Notes: generated by a model from the letters alone, not told the origin. DNA of 36,105 nucleotides from Prosthecobacter debontii (GCF_900167535.1 NZ_FUYE01000029.1:1-36105), one strand, 5' to 3'; shown: positions 17,901 through 26,099, counted from the stretch's first letter. Numbers and translations are program-made.

Positions 17901-18297
17901 TTCGCACCTGGCGGATCATCTCGGCACGTTTCATCACATTGCCCAGCTTAGCCCCCAACGCATGGATCCATTTAAAGGCTCCGGAGCCGATGACCGCCTG
18001 GCGCAGCGCCTGGACATAACGTCGAGTGTGTTTGCCCTCCGCCTCGTTACTGTAATAACTTTTGGCGACGTGGCTGAAGGCCTCAATGATGTCGGAGTCT
18101 TCGATCTCCGCATCGTTCCGCGTGCGGAACAGCGGCGTGACCGTCTCTCCGGCAGCCCTCTCGGCAGCCTGGAGCTTAGCCTCGGCATCGCGTAGAGAGC
18201 TCAGCAAGTTCCGCCGTGTCTCCTGGGTAGTGGCGCGTTTGACGCCCACTTCGGCAAACTCCTCGATGAGGTCATGGAGAGTCGCTCCTTTAAACAA
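14923..18297 (-). CDS. Polyvalent protein 2: MuF-C-like and two kinase-like domains
   Basis: 1124 aa from a TTG at 18297; there is no ATG in frame before an upstream stop, so the 5' end is probably lost. Residues 1-25 retain the end of an EExxE helix (LIEEFAEVG), the position where related phage modules often have HExxH. Residues ~195-325 resemble a polyvalent-protein-associated domain (NKDTGWGI). Residues ~395-555 resemble the phage MuF C-terminal domain (YGRPSRDIAAMFAESPLYIN). Kinase-like domains span ~660-835 (K715, RDTITEGN, PIDW) and ~925-1105 (K976, DVKPSNW, AIDV). TSFSL occurs at residues 173, 380, 604 and 850, each at an interdomain linker. It is probably ejected with DNA or packaged. 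Confidence 0.8.
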   Translation of the reverse strand: MFKGATLHDLIEEFAEVGVKRATTQETRRNLLSSLRDAEAKLQAAERAAGETVTPLFRTRNDAEIEDSDIIEAFSHVAKSYYSNEAEGKHTRRYVQALRQAVIGSGAFKWIHALGAKLGNVMKRAEMIRQVRKGPGFTPELEALIRQSVGLKDTAVSPPSVTPNQKQVYVESTSFSLAPSNPERDSRPLAPLKISTSALMGSRGEMRKQVRDYIAANLQGKVLFNKDTGWGIGFNSESKAESVSKARKEKTFRAGLQIEEITQQAVLLGATKVEEKRAHDTSRFHYFAMPVEIDGTLSTAWFNTRELLESGRHMFYEFGLFEKSEAQATQGLGQGAQGILSAAPQPGPPLTIGDFIGEIKHTLPAAIKVEQASFSQVDNTSFSLAFHPRPVTQANYQKKLDAWQAGENLGRVPISLGLTPPVLRVAGADARGLFMPPSLFDKVTKDAHAVPVEALRGLLDALYNPVAVFQSRTRADSLVVLTEYQEKGMPVIAAITLDKSAGADWIINEVASIYGRPSRDIAAMFAESPLYINPQKSLAWSKQVGLQLPKRPTPQRGQGSIPGPEDVVKWIESRTKASTNPVAPGAVNENGQAKPGASDGRSGTSFSLSPAPATLHFIDSKTEQGIIKSDEHRSPETLFKTLTGHDPRGNRTGPGTDAKLPWKPGRSILSHSRFVAWARENEREIDPASFKAIDEANFGGEHAIFLDTQTGRVVKLTKPGLFGYHAEDAGRYLQRMALGNRAFGDDVTFEGVVKLPGEHDYRAVISQPFVFGRPATQPEVADFLSTKGYHPYEGNWVHPILGITVRDTITEGNARMQDDGTVMPIDWILEPTPLADLRAVRELTGQGRETSFSLGPATPLNPPQTPLELESTYDTSPHDPQRRTPHDTGRNAGSSPGIIARDVLGRDRRIAGQEPPSEALRGNAGDIQRQYATLLAWAEEKGLIFDPARLGPEMDSRGEHRVHRPLEVRDAGRVLKVTLPNGSGMTRRALRLRDGGEKLLEDDALPAEYLERWELHNELLGDDAKFEGILQTPQGPAIVMSQTYVEGTLPSEKEIETVLEKQGWHPTGDGHWQRWHEGQLIGLADVKPSNWIRTATGQVFAIDVIPFIPSATITKKWLPIPSSK

Positions 18298-18404
18298 CCG
18301 GATGACGGCGCGGGAGACGCCGTCGGCATGCTCGATGGAGTTGGCCCCCAGGATGACGTAAGCGGGGGTGGGGTCGCCCTCAGCAGCGGCCTCGGTGGTG
18401 GTCT

Positions 18405-18552
18405 GCCAGATGCTTGTAGCCCTCTTCTTGCGCGATGGCGGTCAGCTCGGTCTCTGGAATCTTCGCCGTCAGCGCGGCCCAGCGCCGGGCCTGCGGGCTG
18501 TCTTTTCCGCCTAACAAGAGAGTTAAACAATCATGATCCACCCGCTCATGCC
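18405..18552 (-). repeat. Fragment duplicated from peptidase-like module
   Basis: About 110 bp (18405-18514) nearly identical to 19810-19920, extending through a diverged active-site stretch to CAT GAG CGG at 18552. It codes HERVDHDCLTLLLGG, then KDSPQARRWAAL and on to YKHLA. Just after that point the neighbouring polyvalent 2 frame begins in another phase, so the fragment ends out of frame. It starts immediately after the stop of polyvalent gene 1. It looks like a recombination scar that replaced the 5' end of polyvalent gene 2. Confidence 0.8.
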
Positions 18553-18554
18553 AT

Positions 18555-21500
18555 TCACCGGCTCCCACGCAGGAGAGTCTCCAGCCAATCTCGGAGAGTC
18601 GATGCGGGCGGAGGCGGATAACCCCAGGCCTCCGTCATTTCCGGCGTGGCAAAACGAATGGAGATATCGATGGGCACGATGCCCCTGCCGTCATCGAGAA
18701 TAACAAAGTTATTGGGGCTGGTATCGCCCAAAGCCAACCCGTCAGAAGAACGATACCACATTCGTGTATCCACACGTTCGAAGCCGAGTTGCCCTAAAAA
18801 CGCATTGATATCTCTGGGCAAGGGATGCGGTCCATTGAGGACAGGCTGAGAAATCACGATAGAGGGAAGAGCACCCGGAATCACCCCTTCAAAACGAAGA
18901 TCATCTTTGAAGACAATGTTGGTGAGGATGAGACGCTTCAGATAGTCCTCCAAGCGTCCTTTTTCTTGCATGACCATGGGGCCTTCACGCCCAGGCACCG
19001 CTTGGAGGGAGAGGCCCGCAGTGCCTGGATGGGTTACTTTAAACAACCGCTGCGGATTTTCTTGGGAGTCATGAACCGTATGTTCCCCGCCTTCTTCTCT
19101 GAGCCGACTGAGGCGTGAACGATCAAACAAGGAGCCGCCGCCCCGTCGAGCCCACTCAGCTAAGATCCGGAGTTCATGGAGCGTTTCAGCGCCGCTTTCC
19201 GCTCGGCCACTGCCTGCCTCGCTGCGGCGGCCAGTTTCTCGTCCTCTTCGTCCACCGAGGCCTCGATTCTCTGCCGACTCTCGCGAGAACGTCTCCACAG
19301 CTCCTCGAGCTGACTGGGGTCTTTCAGCATCAAAGCTTCGCGAGTCTGGCGCATTTGTTCCCCTTGTTCGAAGTAATAACTCAGAGGAGGATTGGGAGGA
19401 GGTGCTTGCAGTGAGGGCTCGGAGTGCATGGAAAGTGAGTTGGTTTTGGGCCTCCGCTTGGGATAGATCAAATTGAAGGCCAGGATGGGTTTTGTCAATG
19501 GTTAGGCCAGAACCAGGATCTGCATCCCCCCTCTGGCTAAACTGGAGGCCTGTTGGGCCATTGGAGGGGGCTCTTTGCGCTGTCGTGCCAGGCCCCCGCA
19601 GGGCTGCCTTTCTGGCTTGGCGTTGGAAGTCGGCCACTTGGGTTTCAAAGGCCTCCTGCACCGGGATGCCCAGGCGGGTCATGGCGTTGGCCACGATCTG
19701 GCGGAAGGTGTCCCACATCTGCCGGGCCAGGGAGTCCTTCTTCAGCAAGGCGGGGTTCTTCTCCGTGCGCCGGGCAAACCATTCAAAGGCCAGGGCCTCG
19801 CGATTGCCCGCCAGATGCTTGTAGCCCTCTTCTTGCGCGATGGCGGTCAGCTCGGTCTCTGGAATCTTCGCCGTCAGCGCGGCCCAGCGCCGGGCCTGCG
19901 GGCTGTCTTTTCGGCCTAACAAAATATTAAGTCCATCGTGCGCTACCCGCTCATGCAGCAGCACGCGGCTGAGGGCCTGCACCACGGTCTCTCCGGGGCG
20001 CAGGGCGGTGTTTTCGGCGATGACAAAGCTATGCCCCGTGTCACGGTCATAAAAGCCCTCGGCCCGGCGAATGCCCGCGATCTCCTCCGGGGTGAAGGGA
20101 TGCTGCCGGGCGTAGTCTGAGTCCAGCAGGGCCTCGGCGGTGGTGAAGAGATGCGTGCGCTCATTCAGCAGGCCGGGCTGCTGCTCATTGAGGTGTCGGG
20201 TCGTCTCGGTAAGGACGGTGGCGAGCCCACCGGGCCGTGCGGATACGGTGTCACCCACTCGCCTTGGCGGTAGGCCTCCAGCGCCTTCCGGTGCTCGGCT
20301 ATAGTAAAGACCCCGTGCCACAGACACCAACTCCCCACCAAGCCTCCCAGCTTCCGTCCTTCTGGGCATTCCTCCCGCATCCTTCTGTAAATGGTGAACG
20401 CCTCTGTCGGACTGTCCTCGCTGAAGCGCGGATCCGGTAACAAGGGCCCTAAGAAGTGTTGTCTCGCCGACTCCACTATCTGCGGATTTAAATCGGTCCA
20501 CGAGAGATCGCAGAGTTCCTTCGGTAATGGAGGTCCCGGTATGGCCATCTATGATGTTATGCGTCGCGGGATCGTGTGTCAAATGGCCCAGATCAATCCC
20601 ACGGGCTTGGGCTTCCTGCATAACATAGGCATGCTCCATCTTCAGCAGCAGGGCCAGGTTGTGGTCGTTATCTCCGGGTTTCCAGCCAGGGACTTCGGTT
20701 TTGATTTCGCCGGTTTCCCCATCCGTGTAGGTGGCTAGGCCGTCGAGGTGGGCGGTGCTGCCATGACGCAGGGCGCTGCTGGCCATCTGGCTGATGCGGC
20801 GCTTCTGGGCAATGGGGCTGACGGTGTGATCGGGCTTGAAGGTCAGGCCGTTGTTTTTGGCAAAGGTCTGCACCATCTGGTAAACCTGGGATCCGCCGCC
20901 GAATTTTTCCTGGTTGCTGTCCAGTCCTGCGGAGTTGATGTGGACGGTGCCCATGGCCGGGTCAATGACCACGAAGGCGGAACCTTTTTTCGTGTGCAGA
21001 TTGAAGGCGTAACCGTCCGGATGGCTGGGGTAGTCCTCACCGACATTCAGCGGGCTTTCTACCACTGAATAGGCCTTGGCGAGGTCTTCCAGAGAATCCC
21101 GCCAGTCATTTTCCTTGGCATAGCCTTGAGTGTCCGGCTTGCTTTTGCCAAGCTGGAAAGCCTCCTGGGATTCCGCGATGCTGCGGTGCACGCTGACCAC
21201 TTCACTGTCAGCACTCCCCTCCTGGCTGACTTCGTCATTGTTCGGCTGGCTGAAGACGAGGCGTTCACTGTCCGTATTGGTGCGGGCATCCGCTTTCTGA
21301 CCTGGAGGCGTGAAGCCGATCAGATTTCCCTCCGCATCATAATTCAGTGTGGAGCCTGCTGGGACATTCTCGAAGGTGGTGGTGGTGGTGACCTGGGGAG
21401 CTGAGCTGCCGGGGGCCTCCAGCATGCCTGTGACGATCTCGCGCTGAGTCTCCGTCATGGATTCCCAGGCGGCCTGATAGGCCTCTCCCAGGGTCTTGAA

Positions 21501-23600
21501 ACGCGCCTGAGCTCCGGCGGAGTTTTGCACGGTGTAGCCGCCCTCTTGCGCCAGCACCCGTGGCATCAGCCCCAGGCGTGTGGCCTCGGCCAAGGCTTGC
21601 TGCCCATGCGCTTCCTGGCGGGCCAGCCGATCCTGATACTCGGCCGCCACAGCGGGATCGCGGCGCTGCCAGGCCTCTTGCAGGGCGGCTTGAGCCCCCT
21701 CCAGATCTCCCTTCTGCGCGCGGTCGATGATGATCATGCGGTCCGCCTCGATGGTGCCGGTGCTGCCCAAGAAATCATTCTGGCTCAGCATCTCCTGCAT
21801 GCCTTGCATATCCCGCACGCTGGCCGCGCCGATGCCCAGGAGCGTGAGCGGGATCATGCCCACCGCCACATCTAGACGGCTCTGGTAAAAGTTCTTCAGC
21901 TCCGCCTCCCAGTCAAAGCCCGGCACATCTGACTTCAGCGCCTGCATGAGCAGCGGGGTGGTCAGGTCCTGCCCGGCCTCGACTCCATTTTCCACACCAT
22001 ACGTTAGGCCTGCACGGCCCAGGCTGCGGGCGATGAGCTGGCCGGTCAGCGGCTTGGTGAGCAGGTTTTTCAGCGCAGGCAGCTTTGTGAAGGCATTGAC
22101 GCCCACACGATCTCCCAGCGCCTTGATCCCACCGGAGAGCCAGGCGATCTGGGAGCGATCTCGGAGGCTCATCTGCGGATATTTCAGGCTCAGCTCAGCG
22201 AACACCGTGTTCTTATACGCCACCGTCATGGCCGGGATGGCGAGGCCGCGCGTGGCCGCCGTCAGCACCAGAGCCGTGCCGCTGGTGCCCAGGGTGGAGG
22301 CATAAACGTTGGGGACGGGGTCTGCGATCTCGCCCAGGTGGTCCAGCTCGAACTCAAGGCGCAGGCTCTTCATCTCCCGCGCCTTGGCCTCTTGGATCAG
22401 CCGTGTCGCCTCTGCATCCAGCGTCACGTCATTCCGTTTGTCCATGAGCATCTGCATCATCAGCACCGTCTCCGGGTGATCTGTCATGGCCATGCTCGCC
22501 TCCGTGGTCATGGCATGGGTGATCTGCTCGTCCACATATTTCCGGGCGTCTTCCACCGTACGGATGGCCTGGCCGTTGAACTTCACCACACCGGCTTCGG
22601 GGACATTTTCGATCTGGGTCTCTATCCGCTCTCGATCGACGAGCGCCGCTTTGCCAAACCGGAAGACCGACTCACCGAGCTGCTGCCAGAAGAGCTCCCC
22701 CTCGCGGCTTTCGGAAAGACCCTCAAAGGGCATCATGAACAGTCCTCTAAGCATTTGCTGGGCGCCGCGCCCATAGCCGGCGCCTTTTTGTGCTCGGACG
22801 ATCAAGCCGCGCTGTTCCGCCCCCAGCTTCATGCTTTGCATCACCAGCCGCAGCTCGGGCTCAGGCAGGTCCAGCAGCAGATCGCCCACCTCCTCCAGAA
22901 AGGCGGCATCACTGGTCTGGCTCTGGCCCTGCATCCTGCGCTGCGTTGCCTCCAGCGTCTGCTGCACCAGCTCGTGGTGTGGTCGCATCTGCTCCGCCGT
23001 CTGCCGATACTGAGCCATGAATGCGGGCGTCATCTCCAGCTTATCGCGCTGCTGCGGCCCCTGGGCCAGTCCCTGCCACTCACTCAGTGCATCCAGCATC
23101 GGGCGGCCTGCCATCGCCGCCTGCACCGCCGCGGATGTCGCTTCTTGGTAGAAGCCTTCCTTTTGAATCTCCTGCTCCACCTCCGCTTTGGCGGCATCGT
23201 AAAAGGCGGTGGGGTCCATCATCTTGGAGATGCCCCACTTTTGGTTAGAATAGTCCAGCGCATACCGGTCACGCTGAAGGCGGATCTCCTCCATCGGCTC
23301 ACCGTAGCGGGAGGCGAGAAACAGCACGCCGGCTTCTTTTTTCCTCGCCGCATCCGCCCGCGCAGGGTCGGTCATCAGACTGAACAAGCCGTTGGTCTCA
23401 TCCAGCTTTTGCGGATCTGCCAAGACCGCACGGAGATGCTGGCGCTGCTGGAGCTCCGTTTGTGGAAACAAGGGCTGTCCGAGCGCCTTCTGTTGATCCT
23501 CGTAACCCTGCATCCAGGCGGAGGCCAGCCGCTTGGCCTCTTCAGGGAGTCGATCAAAAGCGCGGGTGATCGCGAGGGCATCAGGTTCCAGGTACGGCAT
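18555..23600 (-). CDS. Polyvalent protein 1: gp16-position virion protein with peptidase- and kinase-like domains
   Basis: 1681 aa, in the place of T7 gp16 (the large ejection protein). Residues 1-~730 are helical with hydrophobic stretches near 440-460 and 578-594, suiting a channel-forming internal virion protein. Residues ~850-955 hold a module common in large phage proteins (GGGSQVYQMVQTFAKNNGL, then RRISQMASSALRHGST). Residues ~1165-1335 are peptidase-like: H1216, E1217, H1221 (HERVAHDG, HExxxH spacing) and E1269/E1273 downstream. Residues ~1475-1650 are kinase-like: FKV at 1520-1522 (K1521), DTSPNN at 1626-1631, PID at 1643-1645. FSQ linkers occur at 783 and 1354. The start overlaps the gp15-like stop by 20 bp. 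Confidence 0.85.
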   Translation of the reverse strand: MPYLEPDALAITRAFDRLPEEAKRLASAWMQGYEDQQKALGQPLFPQTELQQRQHLRAVLADPQKLDETNGLFSLMTDPARADAARKKEAGVLFLASRYGEPMEEIRLQRDRYALDYSNQKWGISKMMDPTAFYDAAKAEVEQEIQKEGFYQEATSAAVQAAMAGRPMLDALSEWQGLAQGPQQRDKLEMTPAFMAQYRQTAEQMRPHHELVQQTLEATQRRMQGQSQTSDAAFLEEVGDLLLDLPEPELRLVMQSMKLGAEQRGLIVRAQKGAGYGRGAQQMLRGLFMMPFEGLSESREGELFWQQLGESVFRFGKAALVDRERIETQIENVPEAGVVKFNGQAIRTVEDARKYVDEQITHAMTTEASMAMTDHPETVLMMQMLMDKRNDVTLDAEATRLIQEAKAREMKSLRLEFELDHLGEIADPVPNVYASTLGTSGTALVLTAATRGLAIPAMTVAYKNTVFAELSLKYPQMSLRDRSQIAWLSGGIKALGDRVGVNAFTKLPALKNLLTKPLTGQLIARSLGRAGLTYGVENGVEAGQDLTTPLLMQALKSDVPGFDWEAELKNFYQSRLDVAVGMIPLTLLGIGAASVRDMQGMQEMLSQNDFLGSTGTIEADRMIIIDRAQKGDLEGAQAALQEAWQRRDPAVAAEYQDRLARQEAHGQQALAEATRLGLMPRVLAQEGGYTVQNSAGAQARFKTLGEAYQAAWESMTETQREIVTGMLEAPGSSAPQVTTTTTFENVPAGSTLNYDAEGNLIGFTPPGQKADARTNTDSERLVFSQPNNDEVSQEGSADSEVVSVHRSIAESQEAFQLGKSKPDTQGYAKENDWRDSLEDLAKAYSVVESPLNVGEDYPSHPDGYAFNLHTKKGSAFVVIDPAMGTVHINSAGLDSNQEKFGGGSQVYQMVQTFAKNNGLTFKPDHTVSPIAQKRRISQMASSALRHGSTAHLDGLATYTDGETGEIKTEVPGWKPGDNDHNLALLLKMEHAYVMQEAQARGIDLGHLTHDPATHNIIDGHTGTSITEGTLRSLVDRFKSADSGVGETTLLRALVTGSALQRGQSDRGVHHLQKDAGGMPRRTEAGRLGGELVSVARGLYYSRAPEGAGGLPPRRVGDTVSARPGGLATVLTETTRHLNEQQPGLLNERTHLFTTAEALLDSDYARQHPFTPEEIAGIRRAEGFYDRDTGHSFVIAENTALRPGETVVQALSRVLLHERVAHDGLNILLGRKDSPQARRWAALTAKIPETELTAIAQEEGYKHLAGNREALAFEWFARRTEKNPALLKKDSLARQMWDTFRQIVANAMTRLGIPVQEAFETQVADFQRQARKAALRGPGTTAQRAPSNGPTGLQFSQRGDADPGSGLTIDKTHPGLQFDLSQAEAQNQLTFHALRALTASTSSQSSSELLLRTRGTNAPDSRSFDAERPQSARGAVETFSRESAENRGLGGRRGRETGRRSEAGSGRAESGAETLHELRILAEWARRGGGSLFDRSRLSRLREEGGEHTVHDSQENPQRLFKVTHPGTAGLSLQAVPGREGPMVMQEKGRLEDYLKRLILTNIVFKDDLRFEGVIPGALPSIVISQPVLNGPHPLPRDINAFLGQLGFERVDTRMWYRSSDGLALGDTSPNNFVILDDGRGIVPIDISIRFATPEMTEAWGYPPPPASTLRDWLETLLRGSR

Positions 23601-25374
23601 AATTCAGAACTTTGAGGGCTTGTTTTGTCAGATCGGTGGGCTGAGCATCCAAGCTGGGCAGGAGGGGGGTGGGGGCAGGTCTCGGCGGGATTTTGGCGCC
23701 CAAGTCCACCATGATTTCCATCATGCGGGTACGGGCTTCATCCGTGGTCCAGTCCTTGCCTTTCAGGGAGCGGGCCTCTTGCTCCAGGCGTTGGATCGCC
23801 GTCTTCAGCTTACCCACACTGAGCTTCTGTGCTTCGGGGTCGATCTCGCGTATCGGCACGGCGTCGATCTCTTTATCCGGCCATAGCCAATCGATGCCGA
23901 ACAAACTTTGCTCTTGAAGAGTCTTTTCTCCGCTCTGACCTTCCTTCAGGCGCACCACTTGGGCGAAGGCATTCTCCTCCAGGGCATAGCGTGTCGCATC
24001 CGCGATCGCGAGGCCTGTGATCGCCAAATCCGCTGTGCCCGCCTGAGCATCCTTCAAACGCTGCATGACCTTATCCCGATCAGCTTGGGGCAGACTCGCT
24101 GCGGCGAGCTCGATGCGGGCCGCCGCCATCAGATCCAAGTCTGGATTCCCCGAAGATGCGAAGCTGCCCGCCGCTGCTAAAAGCTGCAGAGATCGTTCCT
24201 CATAATTCACGGAGCCCTGCTTCGCCTTCAGGCTGTCCGCGATCATCGCGCGGTGCCAAGGGGTGGCCTGTTTCATCGTCACGCCTAGGCTCTCCACCGT
24301 CGCGCTGGCCAGCTTGTCAGCGGGGAGGAGGTCAATGGCTCGCTTAGCGGCGACCATCTCGTCCTGAGCCGCAGCTTCGCGCGCCACACGCATCTTCGAA
24401 AGCTCATCGGCACGCACGGCTGGGTCGAGGTACGTAAACTGCTGTGGATCTTGGAGTTGAGCTATCCCCTGAACAGGGTCCGTATCGGCGAGGAATGAAA
24501 CCGCCCGCAGATCCTCTGCCACCGCATGCCGGTAATCGATGTCCGTGAGGGCACTCTTGCGGGCGGTCTCGAATTTGGGTTGTGTCAGATCGGTAGGGAT
24601 GGGAGCTTCCTCCCAGAGCTTCTTCGCACCCTTGACATCCTGCATCGCCAAAAGCCGATCAGACTCCGCCTGGAGCTGCTCCAGCTGCACCATCGTCGCC
24701 TGCATCTGCCCATCCATCCGGTAAGCTTCCGCTTCGGGCTGGGCCAGATAACCGCCTGAGACGGCTTCATTCAATGAGGCATTCCCGCTGACACGATCCC
24801 CTTTGGCAAAGGCCGATCGTGAGCGGTTTAAGTAGGACTGCTTGGTGAGTCCGAACGTTTGTTTGGTGGCGGCTAGATCGACTCCTCCGAGGAACTGCTT
24901 GCTCCAGGCTTGAGAAATGAGCTGCAAGTCAGCCTTGCCCGAGCTGCTCAACTCCTTCATTTCCAGATAGGGTTGGATCGTCTCTTGGGCCCGCCTCTGG
25001 GCTTCGGTCGGCCACTGTTCGGGCGAGTTTGGATTCTGCGCCTGCCACACCTGGAAGTCTGTGGTCGCCTGATCCATGGCCGATTGCGCGGTATGGATCA
25101 GCCGTTTATCCGTGCCCTCCTGCTTCTTGATGGCCAGCGTCACCAACATATCTCCGGTGTGGGTCAAAGCCCTGCCCACAGAGCCCAGCGCCTCATAGGG
25201 TGCTGCCCCTACCGCCGGATCCATGAGCGGCATCTTGGAGGCTTCGTTGTAGCGCAGCATGGCCTGCTGCACACCACGGGTGTCCACGGTGGGGCGGCGC
25301 TCGCGGTCAAAGACGGTGGCCGGGGCATCGGTCAGCGGCGCGGTCGAAGTGGGGAGAAGAGGGATCAGGGGCAT
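23581..25374 (-). CDS. gp15-like internal virion protein
   Basis: 597 aa, almost entirely helical and Gln/Ala/Glu-rich, with no signal peptide, membrane segment or enzyme motif. Its size and position (after a gp14-like protein and before the giant gp16-position protein) match the T7 gp15 slot: a core protein that enters the cell and helps build the ejection conduit. The N-terminus is a Pro/Thr-rich flexible segment (MPLIPLLPTSTAPLTDAPAT). It follows the gp14-like stop by one base. No lytic transglycosylase signature is seen. The name rests on synteny and composition; sequence similarity to T7 gp15 itself is not evident by eye. Confidence 0.75.
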   Translation of the reverse strand: MPLIPLLPTSTAPLTDAPATVFDRERRPTVDTRGVQQAMLRYNEASKMPLMDPAVGAAPYEALGSVGRALTHTGDMLVTLAIKKQEGTDKRLIHTAQSAMDQATTDFQVWQAQNPNSPEQWPTEAQRRAQETIQPYLEMKELSSSGKADLQLISQAWSKQFLGGVDLAATKQTFGLTKQSYLNRSRSAFAKGDRVSGNASLNEAVSGGYLAQPEAEAYRMDGQMQATMVQLEQLQAESDRLLAMQDVKGAKKLWEEAPIPTDLTQPKFETARKSALTDIDYRHAVAEDLRAVSFLADTDPVQGIAQLQDPQQFTYLDPAVRADELSKMRVAREAAAQDEMVAAKRAIDLLPADKLASATVESLGVTMKQATPWHRAMIADSLKAKQGSVNYEERSLQLLAAAGSFASSGNPDLDLMAAARIELAAASLPQADRDKVMQRLKDAQAGTADLAITGLAIADATRYALEENAFAQVVRLKEGQSGEKTLQEQSLFGIDWLWPDKEIDAVPIREIDPEAQKLSVGKLKTAIQRLEQEARSLKGKDWTTDEARTRMMEIMVDLGAKIPPRPAPTPLLPSLDAQPTDLTKQALKVLNYAVPGT

Positions 25375-25375
25375 A

Positions 25376-26098
25376 TTAGCTGGTCGCGTAAGTCATTCCG
25401 GTAGAACCCAAGCTGGAGATCAAAGTGCCTGCGGCCTCATAGGTGGCGGCTTGCTTGGCCGCACGTCCGGTTAGGCGGGTGATCTCGGCCTTACGCATGT
25501 CGGCGTTGTATTCGGCTTGACCGGTGAAGGCGGTCAGCGCGGCCTGAGTCAGTCCTAGATTGCGGTCGAGGGTCGCGCCTTGAAGAGCCAACTCACCCCC
25601 GAGGCGCTCCATGTCGGCCTCTCGGAAGAGGGTCCGGCGCTTTTGCTCATGGCTCAGGTGCTGCTCGTCGGCATCCTGCTGGATCTTCGCGGCCGTTTCC
25701 GCAAGCAGATCCAGAGGCGTGCCCGAGGCTTCCAGAACACCGCTGTCAGCCAGGGCCACGCGTTGCTCCGCCTGCATGGCGGCGAACTCCTGCCGCCGCT
25801 TCTGCATGTTCGCCCGGTTGATGGCGTCTTGCTGGAGAGTCTGGGCTTCGAGTTGCTCGGCGTTTCGCTTGCGCGCATCGGCCTCCGACTTCCTCAGCTT
25901 GAAGTTCATCTCCGCTTCCGCGGACTGCATCTGGCTCTGCGCGTTGAGCGTGGCCAGACTGTTCTTCGCCTGTCGCTCCTGCTCCTTCGCATTGGCATTG
26001 GCGATGGCGGCCTGAGCCTTACCGGACTGATAGGAGCCATAAGCGGACACAGCAGCGCCCACAACGGCTACGATGGCGGAAACAACGAGTGAAGCCAT
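25376..26098 (-). CDS. gp14-like internal virion protein
   Basis: 240 aa. Residues 3-~25 are a small-residue membrane segment (LVVSAIVAVVGAAVSAYGSY). A long Gln/Ala/Lys coiled coil (~30-140) follows, then a Gly/Ala-rich C-terminus. This is the recognised layout of phage gp14-type virion core proteins, which insert in the outer membrane during ejection. It lies between the gp13-position gene and the gp15-like gene, separated from each by one base. The coiled coil would also fit a scaffold, but membrane segment and synteny favour gp14. Confidence 0.8.
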   Translation of the reverse strand: MASLVVSAIVAVVGAAVSAYGSYQSGKAQAAIANANAKEQERQAKNSLATLNAQSQMQSAEAEMNFKLRKSEADARKRNAEQLEAQTLQQDAINRANMQKRRQEFAAMQAEQRVALADSGVLEASGTPLDLLAETAAKIQQDADEQHLSHEQKRRTLFREADMERLGGELALQGATLDRNLGLTQAALTAFTGQAEYNADMRKAEITRLTGRAAKQAATYEAAGTLISSLGSTGMTYATS

Positions 26099-26099
26099 A

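Noticed and set aside
18405..19960. Diversity-generating retroelement behind the variable active-site segment
   Set aside because: No reverse transcriptase or template repeat is seen, and the differences are not limited to adenines.
22338..23615. Long plus-strand open frame (425 aa) opposite the polyvalent protein 1 gene
   Set aside because: His/Leu-rich antisense shadow of a well-supported minus-strand gene; no family pattern or ribosome site.
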